Assembly: GCF_900115565.1 (NCBI RefSeq)
Contig: NZ_FOWW01000010.1
Coordinates: forward strand, 62,001-126,000
Source: Amycolatopsis arida
GTDB lineage: Bacteria > Actinomycetota > Actinomycetes > Mycobacteriales > Pseudonocardiaceae
Reading direction: 5' to 3'
DNA length: 64,000 nt
Shown: piece by piece, positions 1 to 7,652 of the stretch
How positions within the stretch are numbered: the stretch's first letter is position 1
Layout: every line of letters begins with the position of its first letter
Program-made: the position numbers and the translations under genes
Notes under the pieces: generated by a model
The model's input: the letters and a program-made list of their open reading frames with translations, nothing else
Told to the model about the DNA's origin: nothing
The model's database searches: none

Positions 1-74
1 TGGAGGACAAGTACGTCGAGATGGAGGTGCGGTCGCTGACCGGCGCGGGCGCCGAGCGCGCCACGGCGCACTGA
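1..74 (+). CDS. C-terminal end of an unidentified protein (partial)
   Basis: The reading frame enters from the left edge and stops with TGA at 72-74. Only 23 codons are visible, ending in a short Ala/Arg-rich tail. Third positions are almost all G or C, as in the neighbouring genes, and a strong hairpin follows the stop, which supports this as a real gene end. Too little is present to identify the family. Confidence 0.55.
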   Translation, partial: EDKYVEMEVRSLTGAGAERATAH

Positions 75-105
75 GCCGGGCGCACCGGTCACGCGAACAC
101 GAGCG

Positions 106-149
106 GCCCCTGGAGGTCACCGAACTCGGGCCCGGTGACCTCCAGGGGC
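106..149. terminator. Strong bidirectional hairpin terminator
   Basis: A perfect 17-bp inverted repeat (106-122 against 133-149) with a 10-nt loop is followed by TTT. It lies between the stop of the left-edge gene and the stop of the convergent hemerythrin gene, so it can terminate both. Confidence 0.8.
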
Positions 150-164
150 TTTCCACGTCCGCGA

Positions 165-734
165 TCAGGTGTTCTTGCTGCGGCCGCTGAGCCCGTCGCG
201 GATCTTGTCGATCAGCCCGGCGCCCGGGTCGAGGATCCGGTTGGCCGGCGGCTTGTCCGGGGCCGAGGGGTGCGGGCGGGTCGGTGCGATCTCCTTGGCC
301 CGCAGCACCTTCTCCCCCAGCTCCCGCAGCTCCTCCTCCGAGCAGGCCTGCTGGAGCTTGGGCAGCAGGTCGTTCTCCTCGTCCTCGACGTGGTGCCGGA
401 TGTCGGCGATGAGCTGGCCGAGCAGCTGGTCGAACCTCGGGTCGGTCGGTTCCACGTTCTCCAGCTGCTTCATCACCTGCTCGGCCTCGGCGTGCTCGGC
501 GATCTCGTGGTCGGCGATCTGGTCGCCGTTGGGCAGGTGCTTGCGCGCCGCCGGGTACATGTACTGCTCCTCGGCGACGGAGTGCCGGACCAGCTCGGCG
601 ATCACGTGGTCGGCGAGGTCCCGGCGGTGCTGCGGGCTTCCGGTCCTCTTCTCCAGCTCACTGAACACCGCCTCGACCTGGCGGTGGTCGTCGGTGATCA
701 CGCTGATCAGATCGTGACGTTCGGTCGTCGTCAT
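165..734 (-). CDS. Hemerythrin HHE cation-binding domain protein
   Basis: A 189-residue cytosolic protein. Residues about 8-145 form an HHE four-helix bundle with the expected iron ligands: a His in the first helix (DDHRQVEAVF), HSVAEEQYMYP in the second, DHEIAEHAEAE in the third and HHVEDEENDLLP in the fourth. Such proteins bind a diiron centre and are linked to oxygen, NO or oxidative-stress sensing; the substrate here is unknown. The tail after residue 150 is Pro-rich and poorly conserved-looking. It faces a group of stress-related genes, which fits a protective role. No signal peptide or membrane segment is visible. Confidence 0.9.
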   Translation of the reverse strand: MTTTERHDLISVITDDHRQVEAVFSELEKRTGSPQHRRDLADHVIAELVRHSVAEEQYMYPAARKHLPNGDQIADHEIAEHAEAEQVMKQLENVEPTDPRFDQLLGQLIADIRHHVEDEENDLLPKLQQACSEEELRELGEKVLRAKEIAPTRPHPSAPDKPPANRILDPGAGLIDKIRDGLSGRSKNT

Positions 735-873
735 GGCATTCCCATCGCGTGTTCGGCATTCGGTTCGGGCAGCTCTCGATTACCCGGGGGTAGCGGCGGA
801 AAACCCGTTCCTGCCGCAGGATGGAGGGCACCACCGCCTCACCCACCGCCTCACCCACCCGAGAGGACCAACC

Positions 874-1305
874 GTGACCGCACCCGCCCGACCGCGGTAC
901 GTCGGCCGACTGCTGCTGCCCGGACTGCTCCTGCTCTGCCTCGTCGCCGCCTGCGACGCGGCCACGCCGCCCGGGGAGCCGGGCGGCGAGCCGACCGAGA
1001 CGTCGGCGCCCGCCTCCCCACCCCACTCGCCCGACAGCCCACGTCCACCCACGAGTCCGCCCCCGCCGCCGGGCACCCATCCGCCTGGTGCGGAGGTGAC
1101 GGTGCGCGGAGTGGTGCAGGACGGGGTGGAGCCAGGGTGCCTGATCCTGGCCACCGGCACTGAGCAGTACCTGCTGCTCGGGGCCGGTGGCGCGATGGCC
1201 AAGCCGGGCGCGGAGGTGGTGGTCACCGGCCGGGTCGAGCCGGACACGCTGACCACCTGCCAGCAGGGCGTTCCGCTGGCCGTGACCGACGTCCGGCCCA
1301 CCTGA
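874..1305 (+). CDS. Small secreted lipoprotein with OB-like C-terminal domain
   Basis: A 143-residue protein starting at GTG 874, with a GAGAGG ribosome site about 8 nt upstream. The in-frame ATG at 733 would add an unlikely non-hydrophobic leader, so it was not used. The N-terminus has Arg residues, a hydrophobic core and a lipobox (LVAAC), giving lipidation at Cys about 26. A Pro/Ser/Thr-rich spacer (about residues 30-75) follows, then a compact domain (about 78-143) rich in alternating Val/Gly with two Cys, resembling small OB-fold envelope domains. The precise function is unknown. It is divergent from the hemerythrin gene. Confidence 0.75.
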   Translation: MTAPARPRYVGRLLLPGLLLLCLVAACDAATPPGEPGGEPTETSAPASPPHSPDSPRPPTSPPPPPGTHPPGAEVTVRGVVQDGVEPGCLILATGTEQYLLLGAGGAMAKPGAEVVVTGRVEPDTLTTCQQGVPLAVTDVRPT

Positions 1306-1307
1306 AC

Positions 1308-1336
1308 GGCGCCCGGCGGGCTCCCGGCCGGGCGTC
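1308..1336. terminator. Convergent hairpin terminator
   Basis: A 9-bp GC-rich stem (1308-1316 with 1328-1336, one G-T pair) with an 11-nt loop sits in the 38-bp gap between two convergent stop codons. No U-tract follows, which is usual for actinobacterial terminators. Confidence 0.5.
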
Positions 1337-1343
1337 CGGCGGG

Positions 1344-1727
1344 TCAGGCGTCCTCGCGGTCCGGGTTCTCCAGCCGGAAGAAGTTGCTCTGCGTGCCGTC
1401 CGAGCGCTCCTCCTGGTAGATGAAGTTCAACCGGCGCTGATCGAAGGTCGTGAACCACTCGTCCCAGCTGACGTGCTTCAGGTCATCCCCGCCGTAGCCG
1501 GGGAAGTCGAAGCGCAGCACACCGAGCCGGTCACCGTGCTCGGTACCCGGCACGGTGGCGGGCTTGGCGTCGCGCGCCTCGGCCCACTGCCGGATGACGT
1601 CGTGATTGGTGGTCGCCAGGCTGCGCCCGGCCCGCTCCGGCTGGTCCTCGGGCGAGGTGATCTCCTGCGCGTACTCCAGGGAGCGCGAGCTGCCCTCGCC
1701 CTTGTGCAGGCTGCTCTTCTCGGTCAT
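1344..1727 (-). CDS. Small conserved actinobacterial protein (stress-related, function unknown)
   Basis: A 127-residue protein whose ATG at 1727 has a perfect AGGAGG 8 nt upstream; the longer frame to 1796 lacks such a site. The N-terminus is hydrophilic (KSSLHKGEGSSR), then comes a block with TSPEDQPERAGRSLATTNHD and HGDRLGVLRFDFPGYGG, and a C-terminal half with HVSWDEWF, NFIYQE and NFFRLENPDRED. This arrangement recurs in small proteins of soil and plant-associated bacteria, sometimes labelled as branching-enzyme related without evidence. No catalytic motif is apparent. The neighbours suggest a general-stress regulon. Confidence 0.8.
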   Translation of the reverse strand: MTEKSSLHKGEGSSRSLEYAQEITSPEDQPERAGRSLATTNHDVIRQWAEARDAKPATVPGTEHGDRLGVLRFDFPGYGGDDLKHVSWDEWFTTFDQRRLNFIYQEERSDGTQSNFFRLENPDREDA

Positions 1728-1870
1728 CTGACGCACCTCCTTACCGGCGGCGGGATACCCCCGTCGCCGGTGTCCAATCGCCGCGTCACTCGCCACAGTG
1801 GCGCGGGTGACCCGCCAGGGGCATAACCCCGGCCGGCCGGGTACCCCGAACCCGACGAGAGGAGGCCGCA

Positions 1871-2425
1871 GTGAACACGCACGACAGGCGAGACGACGAC
1901 CGGGCCACTCCCCTGGTACCGCAGGAGCAGTACGGGCCGTGGAAGGGCATGCGCCCGCCGTACGCGAGCCCGTCGGCGGTGCCGGCCGATCGCTACGCGC
2001 GGCCCGCCCGGTCCTACTCGTTCCGGGAGGTGCTGGCCGGCTTCCCGAACGCGCTGGCCATGCTCGCCGGCGTCTGGCTGGTCGTCTCCCCCTGGCTGCT
2101 CGACCACCCGGGCACCGCCGCCGGGTTCAACGCCGCGTGGAACGACATCCTGGTGGGCGTCCTGGTCTTCCTGGTCGCCGGAGCGCGGGCGGTGTCGCCG
2201 TACGCGACTCTGCCGTGGAGCTGGGTGCCGATCGTGCTCGGGATCTGGCTGGTGGCCGCGCCGTACGTGCTCGGTTTCGCCGCCGAGTCCCGGCCGGTGA
2301 CGGTCAACGACATCGTGATGGGCGCGCTGATCGCGGTGCTCACCGCGGTCGGGGTGCTGACCTCGCTGTGGGGCCGCCGGGCGCGGACCAACGCTCAACC
2401 CGACGCTCGCGCCGAGGACGCCTGA
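1871..2425 (+). CDS. SPW-repeat membrane protein
   Basis: A 184-residue protein starting at GTG 1871 with GGAGG at 1861. After a hydrophilic N-terminal 55 residues there are two copies of the SPW unit: each has a hydrophobic segment ending in a Pro-rich turn (VVSPWLLDHPG, then VAAPYVLGFAAES), an N-D-I-(L/V)-(V/M)-G motif and a further membrane segment, giving four transmembrane helices. The family is widespread in bacteria with no assigned function. Its 3' end overlaps the convergent YihY gene by 31 bp. Confidence 0.85.
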   Translation: MNTHDRRDDDRATPLVPQEQYGPWKGMRPPYASPSAVPADRYARPARSYSFREVLAGFPNALAMLAGVWLVVSPWLLDHPGTAAGFNAAWNDILVGVLVFLVAGARAVSPYATLPWSWVPIVLGIWLVAAPYVLGFAAESRPVTVNDIVMGALIAVLTAVGVLTSLWGRRARTNAQPDARAEDA

Positions 2426-3276
2426 CCCTCGCGGCGCCGGCGGTCCAGCTCGGCGTCGACCTCGGCGCCGAGCAGGACCGCGAACGACGACAGGTACAGC
2501 CAGAGCAGGAACACCACGATCCCGGCCAGCGCGCCGTAGGTGCCGTGGTAGGTACCGAAGTTGTCGACGTACAGCGACATGCCCACCGAGCCGCCCAGCC
2601 ACACGACCAGCGCGACGAGGATGCCCCAGCTGAGCCAGCGGCGGTCGCCGGGGTCGCGGTCCGGTCCGTACCGGTAGAGCACGGCGAGCACGCCGCCGAC
2701 CAGCACCACCACGGCGACCCAGCGGACCAGCCCGACCAACCACCGGGTGTGCTCCGACACGCCCAGCACGTTCAGGATGAGCGGGAGCGCCGCGACCGCG
2801 CCGACGACGACCGCCGCCACCACGAGCCCGCCGAGGCTGAACAGCACGGCCAGCCCCCGCAGCCGCAGGAAGCCCCGGGTCTCACCGCGGTCGAACGCGC
2901 GGTTGGTGGCGGTCATCAGCGCCCGTACCGCCGTGGACGTGCTCCACAGCACGGCCACCACGCTGGCCAGCAGGCCGAACGTCAGCCCCTGCGCGCCGAG
3001 GTTCGCCGCCGAGCTGAGCTGGTCGGCCATCGCGTCGGCCGCCGCGCCCGGCAGCGCGTTCAGCAGCGGCGTGATCTGCGCCCGGACGTGGCCGGGGTCG
3101 GCGACCAGCGCGAACACGGTGAACACCCCGATCAACGCGGGCACCAGCGCGAGCATGCCGAAGAACGCCACCCCCGCCGAGGCCAGCGGGATCTGGTCCT
3201 GCCGCACCTCGCGCAGCACCCGCTTCCCCGCGTCCCACCAGCGTCGCGCCCTGGCTCGGGTCGTGGTCGTCGACAC
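2395..3276 (-). CDS. YihY/BrkB family inner membrane protein
   Basis: A 293-residue polytopic protein. GTG 3276 is preferred because AGGAG lies about 10 nt upstream; ATG 3300 in the same frame is possible. Features of the family are visible: a cytosolic lead-in (WDAGKRVLREVRQDQIPLASAGVAFF), about six membrane segments, the central SSAANLGAQGLTFGLLASVVAVLWSTS block and the late GTYHGTYGALAGIVVFLLWLYLSSFAVLLGAEVDAE block. BrkB-type proteins have been linked to stress or serum resistance, but the transport function is not established. It is convergent and overlapping with the SPW gene and divergent from the universal stress protein gene. Confidence 0.88.
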   Translation of the reverse strand: MSTTTTRARARRWWDAGKRVLREVRQDQIPLASAGVAFFGMLALVPALIGVFTVFALVADPGHVRAQITPLLNALPGAAADAMADQLSSAANLGAQGLTFGLLASVVAVLWSTSTAVRALMTATNRAFDRGETRGFLRLRGLAVLFSLGGLVVAAVVVGAVAALPLILNVLGVSEHTRWLVGLVRWVAVVVLVGGVLAVLYRYGPDRDPGDRRWLSWGILVALVVWLGGSVGMSLYVDNFGTYHGTYGALAGIVVFLLWLYLSSFAVLLGAEVDAELDRRRREGQASSARASG

Positions 3277-3428
3277 GTCCTTCGCTCCTCTCGTCGGCAT
3301 CACTGACGTTGCTGTCGGCGCCCCCCGATCCCGGCGCGGAGGTGTAAGGCACCCACCGACCGGGCATGCAGTGCACGTGCCCTGACCGAGTACCCGGTTC
3401 GCGCCGGGCGACCCGAGGGAGGCGAGGA

Positions 3429-4361
3429 GTGACGGCACCCGGCAGGGACCGTACGGACCGTGCGGTGGTGGTGGGATTCGACGGCTCCGACGGTGCCCGC
3501 GCCGCGGTGCGCTGGGCGGCCCACGAGGCCGGGGCCCGCGGCCGACCGCTCGTGGTGGTCGAGTCGTTCGAGTGGGGCGTGCCGGAGGCGGCGCAGGGCG
3601 CCACCTCCGCGAGCTGGCGACTCGGCGAGGACCGGCTGAAGCTGTTCGCGAACGAGCAGCTCGACGGCGTGGTGGCCGAGATCCGGCGGGAATGGCCGGA
3701 CCTGGACGTCCACGGTGAGCTCCCGGAAGGGCGTCCTGAGGAGACCGTGCCCCGCGTGCTCGACGACGTCGACGCCGAACTGCTCGTGCTCGGCGCGTCC
3801 GGCCACGGCGCGGTGTCCCGCCTCGTGCTGGGCAGCACCGCCGACGAGCTGGTCCGCACCGTGCGCCAGCCGGTCGTCGTGGTCCGCGGTGACGGTGCGC
3901 GGACGGATCGGCGCACGGACCGGCCGGTGGTCGTCGGCGTGGACGGCTCGACCACCAGCGCCAGGGCCGTCGGCTTCGCGTTCGCCTTCGCCGCCCGGCA
4001 CCACCTGCCGCTGCACGCCGTGCACGCCTGGTCCGACCGGCCGCTGGACCTGCTGGAGCCGGCCAGGATCGAGCAACCAGGCCCGGAGGAGCTGCGCGCG
4101 GAGACCGACGAGCTGGCCCGGCGGCACGTGTTCGCCCACCAGCCCGACCATCCCGACGTGCGGGTGGACTGGACGAGCGTGACCGACCGGCCGGCGCACG
4201 CCCTGCTGGACCGGGCCGAGGGGGCGGCGCTGCTCGTGGTCGGCAGCCACGGCCGTGGCCCGCTGCGCCGCGCGCTGCTCGGCTCGGTCAGCCACGCGGT
4301 GCTCTACTCCGCCCCCTGTCCGGTCGCCGTGCTCCGCGAGCCGGAGACCGAGCCGACCTGA
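3429..4361 (+). CDS. Tandem-domain universal stress protein (UspA family)
   Basis: A 310-residue cytosolic protein made of two Usp domains (about 12-155 and 160-308). GTG 3429 is chosen for the GAGGGAGG site just upstream. Both domains begin with a beta strand ending V-x-G-V/F-D-G-S and end with the nucleotide-binding loop: GASGHGAVSRLVLGSTAD in the first and GSHGRGPLRRALLGSVSH in the second, so both probably bind ATP. Tandem Usp proteins of actinobacteria accumulate in hypoxia and stationary phase. It is followed 48 bp later by the YflT-domain gene, probably in the same transcript. Confidence 0.92.
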   Translation: MTAPGRDRTDRAVVVGFDGSDGARAAVRWAAHEAGARGRPLVVVESFEWGVPEAAQGATSASWRLGEDRLKLFANEQLDGVVAEIRREWPDLDVHGELPEGRPEETVPRVLDDVDAELLVLGASGHGAVSRLVLGSTADELVRTVRQPVVVVRGDGARTDRRTDRPVVVGVDGSTTSARAVGFAFAFAARHHLPLHAVHAWSDRPLDLLEPARIEQPGPEELRAETDELARRHVFAHQPDHPDVRVDWTSVTDRPAHALLDRAEGAALLVVGSHGRGPLRRALLGSVSHAVLYSAPCPVAVLREPETEPT

Positions 4362-4409
4362 CGTCCGCACCACCACAACCGTTCCAGACCGTCCGAGAAG
4401 GAGAGTCCG

Positions 4410-4913
4410 ATGAGTACGCCACGGCCCACCACGACCCCGACGCCGCCCCGGCAGGTGATCGCCAGCTACGGCGACTACGCCGACGCCGAGCGCGCGGTGG
4501 ACCACCTGTCCGACCACGACTTCCCGGTGGAGCGCGCGATGATCGTCGGCAGGGGCCTGGAGATGGTGGAGCAGATCACCGGCCGGACCACCTACCTCAG
4601 CGCGGCCGGTCGCGGCGCGGTGTCCGGCGCCGTCGTCGGCGCACTGATCGGCTGGCTGTTCGGCCTGTTCGACTGGGTGGCCCCGCTGATCGCGAGCCTG
4701 CTGCTGGCCCTGTACGGCGCGGTGTTCGGCGCGATCATCGGTGCCGTGGTGGCCCTGGTGGCCCACGCGCTGTCCGGCGGCCGGCGCGACTTCAGCTCGG
4801 TGCCCAGCTTCCGGGCGCAGTCGCACGACGTCCTGGTGGACGCCGAGGTCGCCGACCGGGCGGTCGCGCTGCTGCGGGAGGCCGAAGGGCCGGGACCGCA
4901 GCGGGCCGGGTGA
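4410..4913 (+). CDS. General stress protein with YflT domain and membrane hairpin
   Basis: A 167-residue protein with GAAGGAGAG upstream of ATG 4410. Residues about 14-60 form the YflT/GSP17M-type domain (VIASYGDYADAERAVDHLSDHDFPVERAMIVG), followed by two Gly/Ala-rich membrane segments (about 66-115) and a C-terminal cytosolic part that repeats the alpha/beta pattern (SHDVLVDAEVADRAVALLREA). YflT-domain proteins are heat- or SigB-type stress-induced in Firmicutes; the molecular role is unknown. Position after a universal stress protein supports a stress regulon. Confidence 0.85.
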   Translation: MSTPRPTTTPTPPRQVIASYGDYADAERAVDHLSDHDFPVERAMIVGRGLEMVEQITGRTTYLSAAGRGAVSGAVVGALIGWLFGLFDWVAPLIASLLLALYGAVFGAIIGAVVALVAHALSGGRRDFSSVPSFRAQSHDVLVDAEVADRAVALLREAEGPGPQRAG

Positions 4914-4998
4914 CCCGCTCCGAATTCGTCCACGCTCGCCCCGTGCGCAAGCCCGAACGGCGAACACGGCGACGCCGGCGGCGAACACGGCGGGGCTG

Positions 4999-5955
4999 CT
5001 ACTCCCACTCCCAGCGGACGCCGAGCACGCCGGGCCGGAGGTCCCTGGCCACCCGGTGCACCCACCGGCCGGGGGTGACCGGCAGCTCACCGTCCACGTT
5101 GGATCCGCCGTGCGGTTCGTGCTGGGTGAACGCGAAGCACCGCACCGGAATGGACTCCTCGGCGAACCGGATACCGAGGACGTAGCTGTCGCCCGGGTAC
5201 CGGAACCCGCGGCGGTAGTCGACGCTGGGCACCGCTGAGTCGATGGTGAACTGGTAGTCGAACAGGTGCGTCTCGCCGGCCCGCAACCGGCGGTCGAACA
5301 GCAACTCGATCGCGATCACCGGGGCGTGCGGGTGGCGGCGCACCCGGCCGAGCCGGCAGTTCTCCCCCGCGGAGGGCAGGATGTCGCCGGCACGGCTGCC
5401 GGGCTCGGCACAGTAGACCGCCAGGAAGCGGTCCGGGTCGTCCTCCAGCGCCCGCACCACCACGCTCGTCCGCACCACGCGGATCGCCCGGTCCGCGCCC
5501 ACCCGCACCCGGTCCTCCTGGCTGAACACCCGCAGCTTGTGATCGGAGGGGCCGAGCACCGGCCGCACCGTCTGGGCCAGCGCGGCGGCCGGCTCCAGCA
5601 GCCCGTCGTAGTGCTGGTCCGGGGTGTTCCGCCGGGTCCACCGGCCGCGCGGCCGTGGTGGTCCGAGCAGCGCCGCCAGCGAGTGCGCGGGCAGGCCGAG
5701 GATGTGCTCGATCGCGCGCACCGCGCGCAGCGAGTCGGCCCGCTCGGGGCGGCTGCGGCCCTGCTGCCAGTAGCTGAGGCTGGCCAGGCTGACCCTGATC
5801 CCGCGCTGGGCCAGCCGGTGCCGCACCCCCTCCAGGGTGAGCCCGCTGTCCTCGATCGCGGCGCGCAGGGCGGCGTGGAACGGTCCGGCGTGCAGCAGCA
5901 GGTCCACATCGGGCGAGCGCTGCCCGCCCCGCGCCGGCACCGTCTGCGACGACAC
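4999..5955 (-). CDS. XRE-type transcriptional regulator with large C-terminal domain
   Basis: A 318-residue protein; GTG 5955 has GGGAGG 7 nt upstream, whereas the longer frame reads through the palindromic region. Residues about 25-90 hold a helix-turn-helix of lambda-repressor type (GLTLEGVRHRLAQRG then VSLASLSYWQQGRSRPER), with the recognition helix near SLASLSYW. The remaining 220 residues form a beta-rich domain rich in Arg, Asp and aromatic residues that I cannot assign with confidence. The gene is divergent from the secreted M23 peptidase gene, and a near-perfect operator-like palindrome lies 48 bp upstream of its start, suggesting autoregulation and possibly control of the peptidase. 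Confidence 0.85.
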   Translation of the reverse strand: MSSQTVPARGGQRSPDVDLLLHAGPFHAALRAAIEDSGLTLEGVRHRLAQRGIRVSLASLSYWQQGRSRPERADSLRAVRAIEHILGLPAHSLAALLGPPRPRGRWTRRNTPDQHYDGLLEPAAALAQTVRPVLGPSDHKLRVFSQEDRVRVGADRAIRVVRTSVVVRALEDDPDRFLAVYCAEPGSRAGDILPSAGENCRLGRVRRHPHAPVIAIELLFDRRLRAGETHLFDYQFTIDSAVPSVDYRRGFRYPGDSYVLGIRFAEESIPVRCFAFTQHEPHGGSNVDGELPVTPGRWVHRVARDLRPGVLGVRWEWE

Positions 5956-6002
5956 GTCCGCACCTCCCAATCCCGTCCGTGACCAACCTGGCCCGCTCTG
6001 GC

Positions 6003-6028
6003 GAAAACTGTGGAAGACCACAGTTTTC
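6003..6028. promoter_or_regulatory. 26-bp palindrome, probable operator or hairpin
   Basis: Two perfect 11-bp arms (GAAAACTGTGG and its complement) flank AAGA. The arms are AT-rich against a very GC-rich background. It lies in the 354-bp region between the XRE regulator start (5955) and the M23 peptidase start (6310); I see no gene and no other clear element in the remainder of that gap. It is far more likely an operator for the XRE protein than a terminator, since no gene ends here. Confidence 0.65.
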
Positions 6029-6309
6029 CGGCCGACGTCCCCCGGTCCCCGCTCCCCGTTCACCTGGAAGCGGGCGGTGGAACAGGGACGTTTCCGGCAG
6101 CGCGGGTCAACAGTATTCGGCGGCGGTTTCAGCCCGCACAAGCGCCGTTAGTAGCGGGTCTTGACGCGCCGGTAGGTACCCCGATTTCCTGCTTCGGCGG
6201 CCGTCCGGGCGCAGTCGAGGCCCGAACCCCACCGGCGGTCGGCACCCGCCGACCACGCTGCGCCCGGCGGCGGCTTCCCTGCACGTGCTCCATCCCCGGA
6301 GGACACACA

Positions 6310-7536
6310 ATGTCGGCATTGACACGACGGCTCCTCGCCTCGGCGGCGGGCCTCATCACGGCCGTGGCCGTGCTCACCCCACCCGCGGCGGGCACCCCCG
6401 GCCAACCCTCGACCGCCCCGGCCGACCTCACCGAGTCGGTGCGGGCGACGATGCTCGCCCAGCGCGGCGCGGCCGCCCAGCACGAGTACGAGACCACCAC
6501 CCTGCCCGATCCGCTGGTCGAGCCCAGCAGGAGTGCGGCCGAGTGGGCGTTCGGCAGCACCACGATCCCGCTGCCGGAGCACGCCCACGCCGCGCCCGAG
6601 TCGGCCCTGTTCGTCGCGCACCGCGAGGCGGCGGGGTGGCGGGTCGCGCTGGACGGCACGGCCGAGTTCGTCGACCTCGCCCGGCGGGCGCCGGCCGCGG
6701 TGGTCAGCGAGCCGGAGAAGGAGTTGTTCACCGACAACTTCACCGCGCAGCAGGCCGCACCGATGGCCGACACCGGGCTCGGCCTGCCCTGGGCGAAGGG
6801 CGTGGCCTGGTGGATGGGCGGCGGCCCGCACGGCAACAGCGGCAACAGCCGGCCGTTCAGCTCGATCGACTTCAACGGCGGCGACGGGCGGGTGCTCTCG
6901 GCAGGACCCGGCCGGGTGTACAAGAGCTGCATCCGCGGCCGCAGCGCGCTGGTGAAGGTGGTGCACCCCAACGGTTACAGCACGACCTACTACCACATGT
7001 ACAACCTGACCACCCTGCCCGACGGCAGCGCGGTGCAGACCGGCACCTACCTCGGCCACATCGGCAACGAGCTGCCCTGCGGCGGCTCCAGCTCCGGTGC
7101 GCACGTCCACCTGTCGCTGCTGCGCGGCAACACCCACATCAGCGTCAACAACATGACCATCGGTGGCTGGACGTTCTTCGAGGGCGCCTCGGCCTACGGC
7201 GGCTACGCCCAGCGCGGCAGCACCCGGGTGGGCCGCGGCGGCCGACTGACCAACTACGGGCCGAGCGACGGCGAGCCGGCGCTGCCCACCGGCACGGTGA
7301 ACAGCGGCAACTACAGCAGCGTCAACCTCCGCTCCGGCCCCGGCCTGAGCTACGACGTCGTCGGGACGGTGAGCCACGGGACCGTCGTGCGGATCGCCTG
7401 CACCGCCCGCGGTGACGCCGTGGACGGTGTCTGGGGCCGCACCGACCTGTGGAACAAGCTGGACACCGGCCGCTGGATCAGCGACGGCTTCCTCGACACC
7501 GGGAGCAACGACCCGGTCGCCCCGGCCTGCACCTGA
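6310..7536 (+). CDS. Secreted M23 (LytM-type) metallopeptidase with SH3-like domain
   Basis: A 408-residue exported protein with GGAGG before ATG 6310. A signal peptide (RR, hydrophobic core, cleavage near PAAGTPG) covers about residues 1-28. The M23 domain lies near residues 165-290: GGPHGNSGNSRPFSSIDFNGGDG supplies the first His and Asp, and SGAHVHLSLL supplies the H-x-H motif, so the zinc site looks complete. A bacterial SH3-like module follows (about 325-405: YSSVNLRSGPGLSYDVVGTVSHGTVV), a common cell-wall targeting domain. It probably cleaves peptidoglycan or a secreted peptide bond. A 19-bp hairpin terminates the gene. Confidence 0.9.
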   Translation: MSALTRRLLASAAGLITAVAVLTPPAAGTPGQPSTAPADLTESVRATMLAQRGAAAQHEYETTTLPDPLVEPSRSAAEWAFGSTTIPLPEHAHAAPESALFVAHREAAGWRVALDGTAEFVDLARRAPAAVVSEPEKELFTDNFTAQQAAPMADTGLGLPWAKGVAWWMGGGPHGNSGNSRPFSSIDFNGGDGRVLSAGPGRVYKSCIRGRSALVKVVHPNGYSTTYYHMYNLTTLPDGSAVQTGTYLGHIGNELPCGGSSSGAHVHLSLLRGNTHISVNNMTIGGWTFFEGASAYGGYAQRGSTRVGRGGRLTNYGPSDGEPALPTGTVNSGNYSSVNLRSGPGLSYDVVGTVSHGTVVRIACTARGDAVDGVWGRTDLWNKLDTGRWISDGFLDTGSNDPVAPACT

Positions 7537-7551
7537 CCGGGCGAACGCCGA

Positions 7552-7592
7552 GAAGGCCACCGGTACCGCGCGACGCGGTGCCGGTGGCCTTC
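7552..7592 (+). terminator. Rho-independent-type hairpin after the peptidase gene
   Basis: A 19-bp stem (7552-7570 with 7574-7592, one G-T pair) closed by a CGA loop begins 15 nt after the peptidase stop. The long stem without a U-run is typical of high-GC Gram-positives. Confidence 0.8.
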
Positions 7593-7652
7593 CTCCGGCA
7601 CGCCGGGGGGAAGTGAGTGGCGCGGAAGCGCGCGGCGGGCGAGGATGGGCCC

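Noticed and set aside
4959-4992. Short direct repeat GGCGAACACGGCG between convergent genes
   Set aside because: Two copies of a simple GC-rich word in a short gap; no supporting structure or context.
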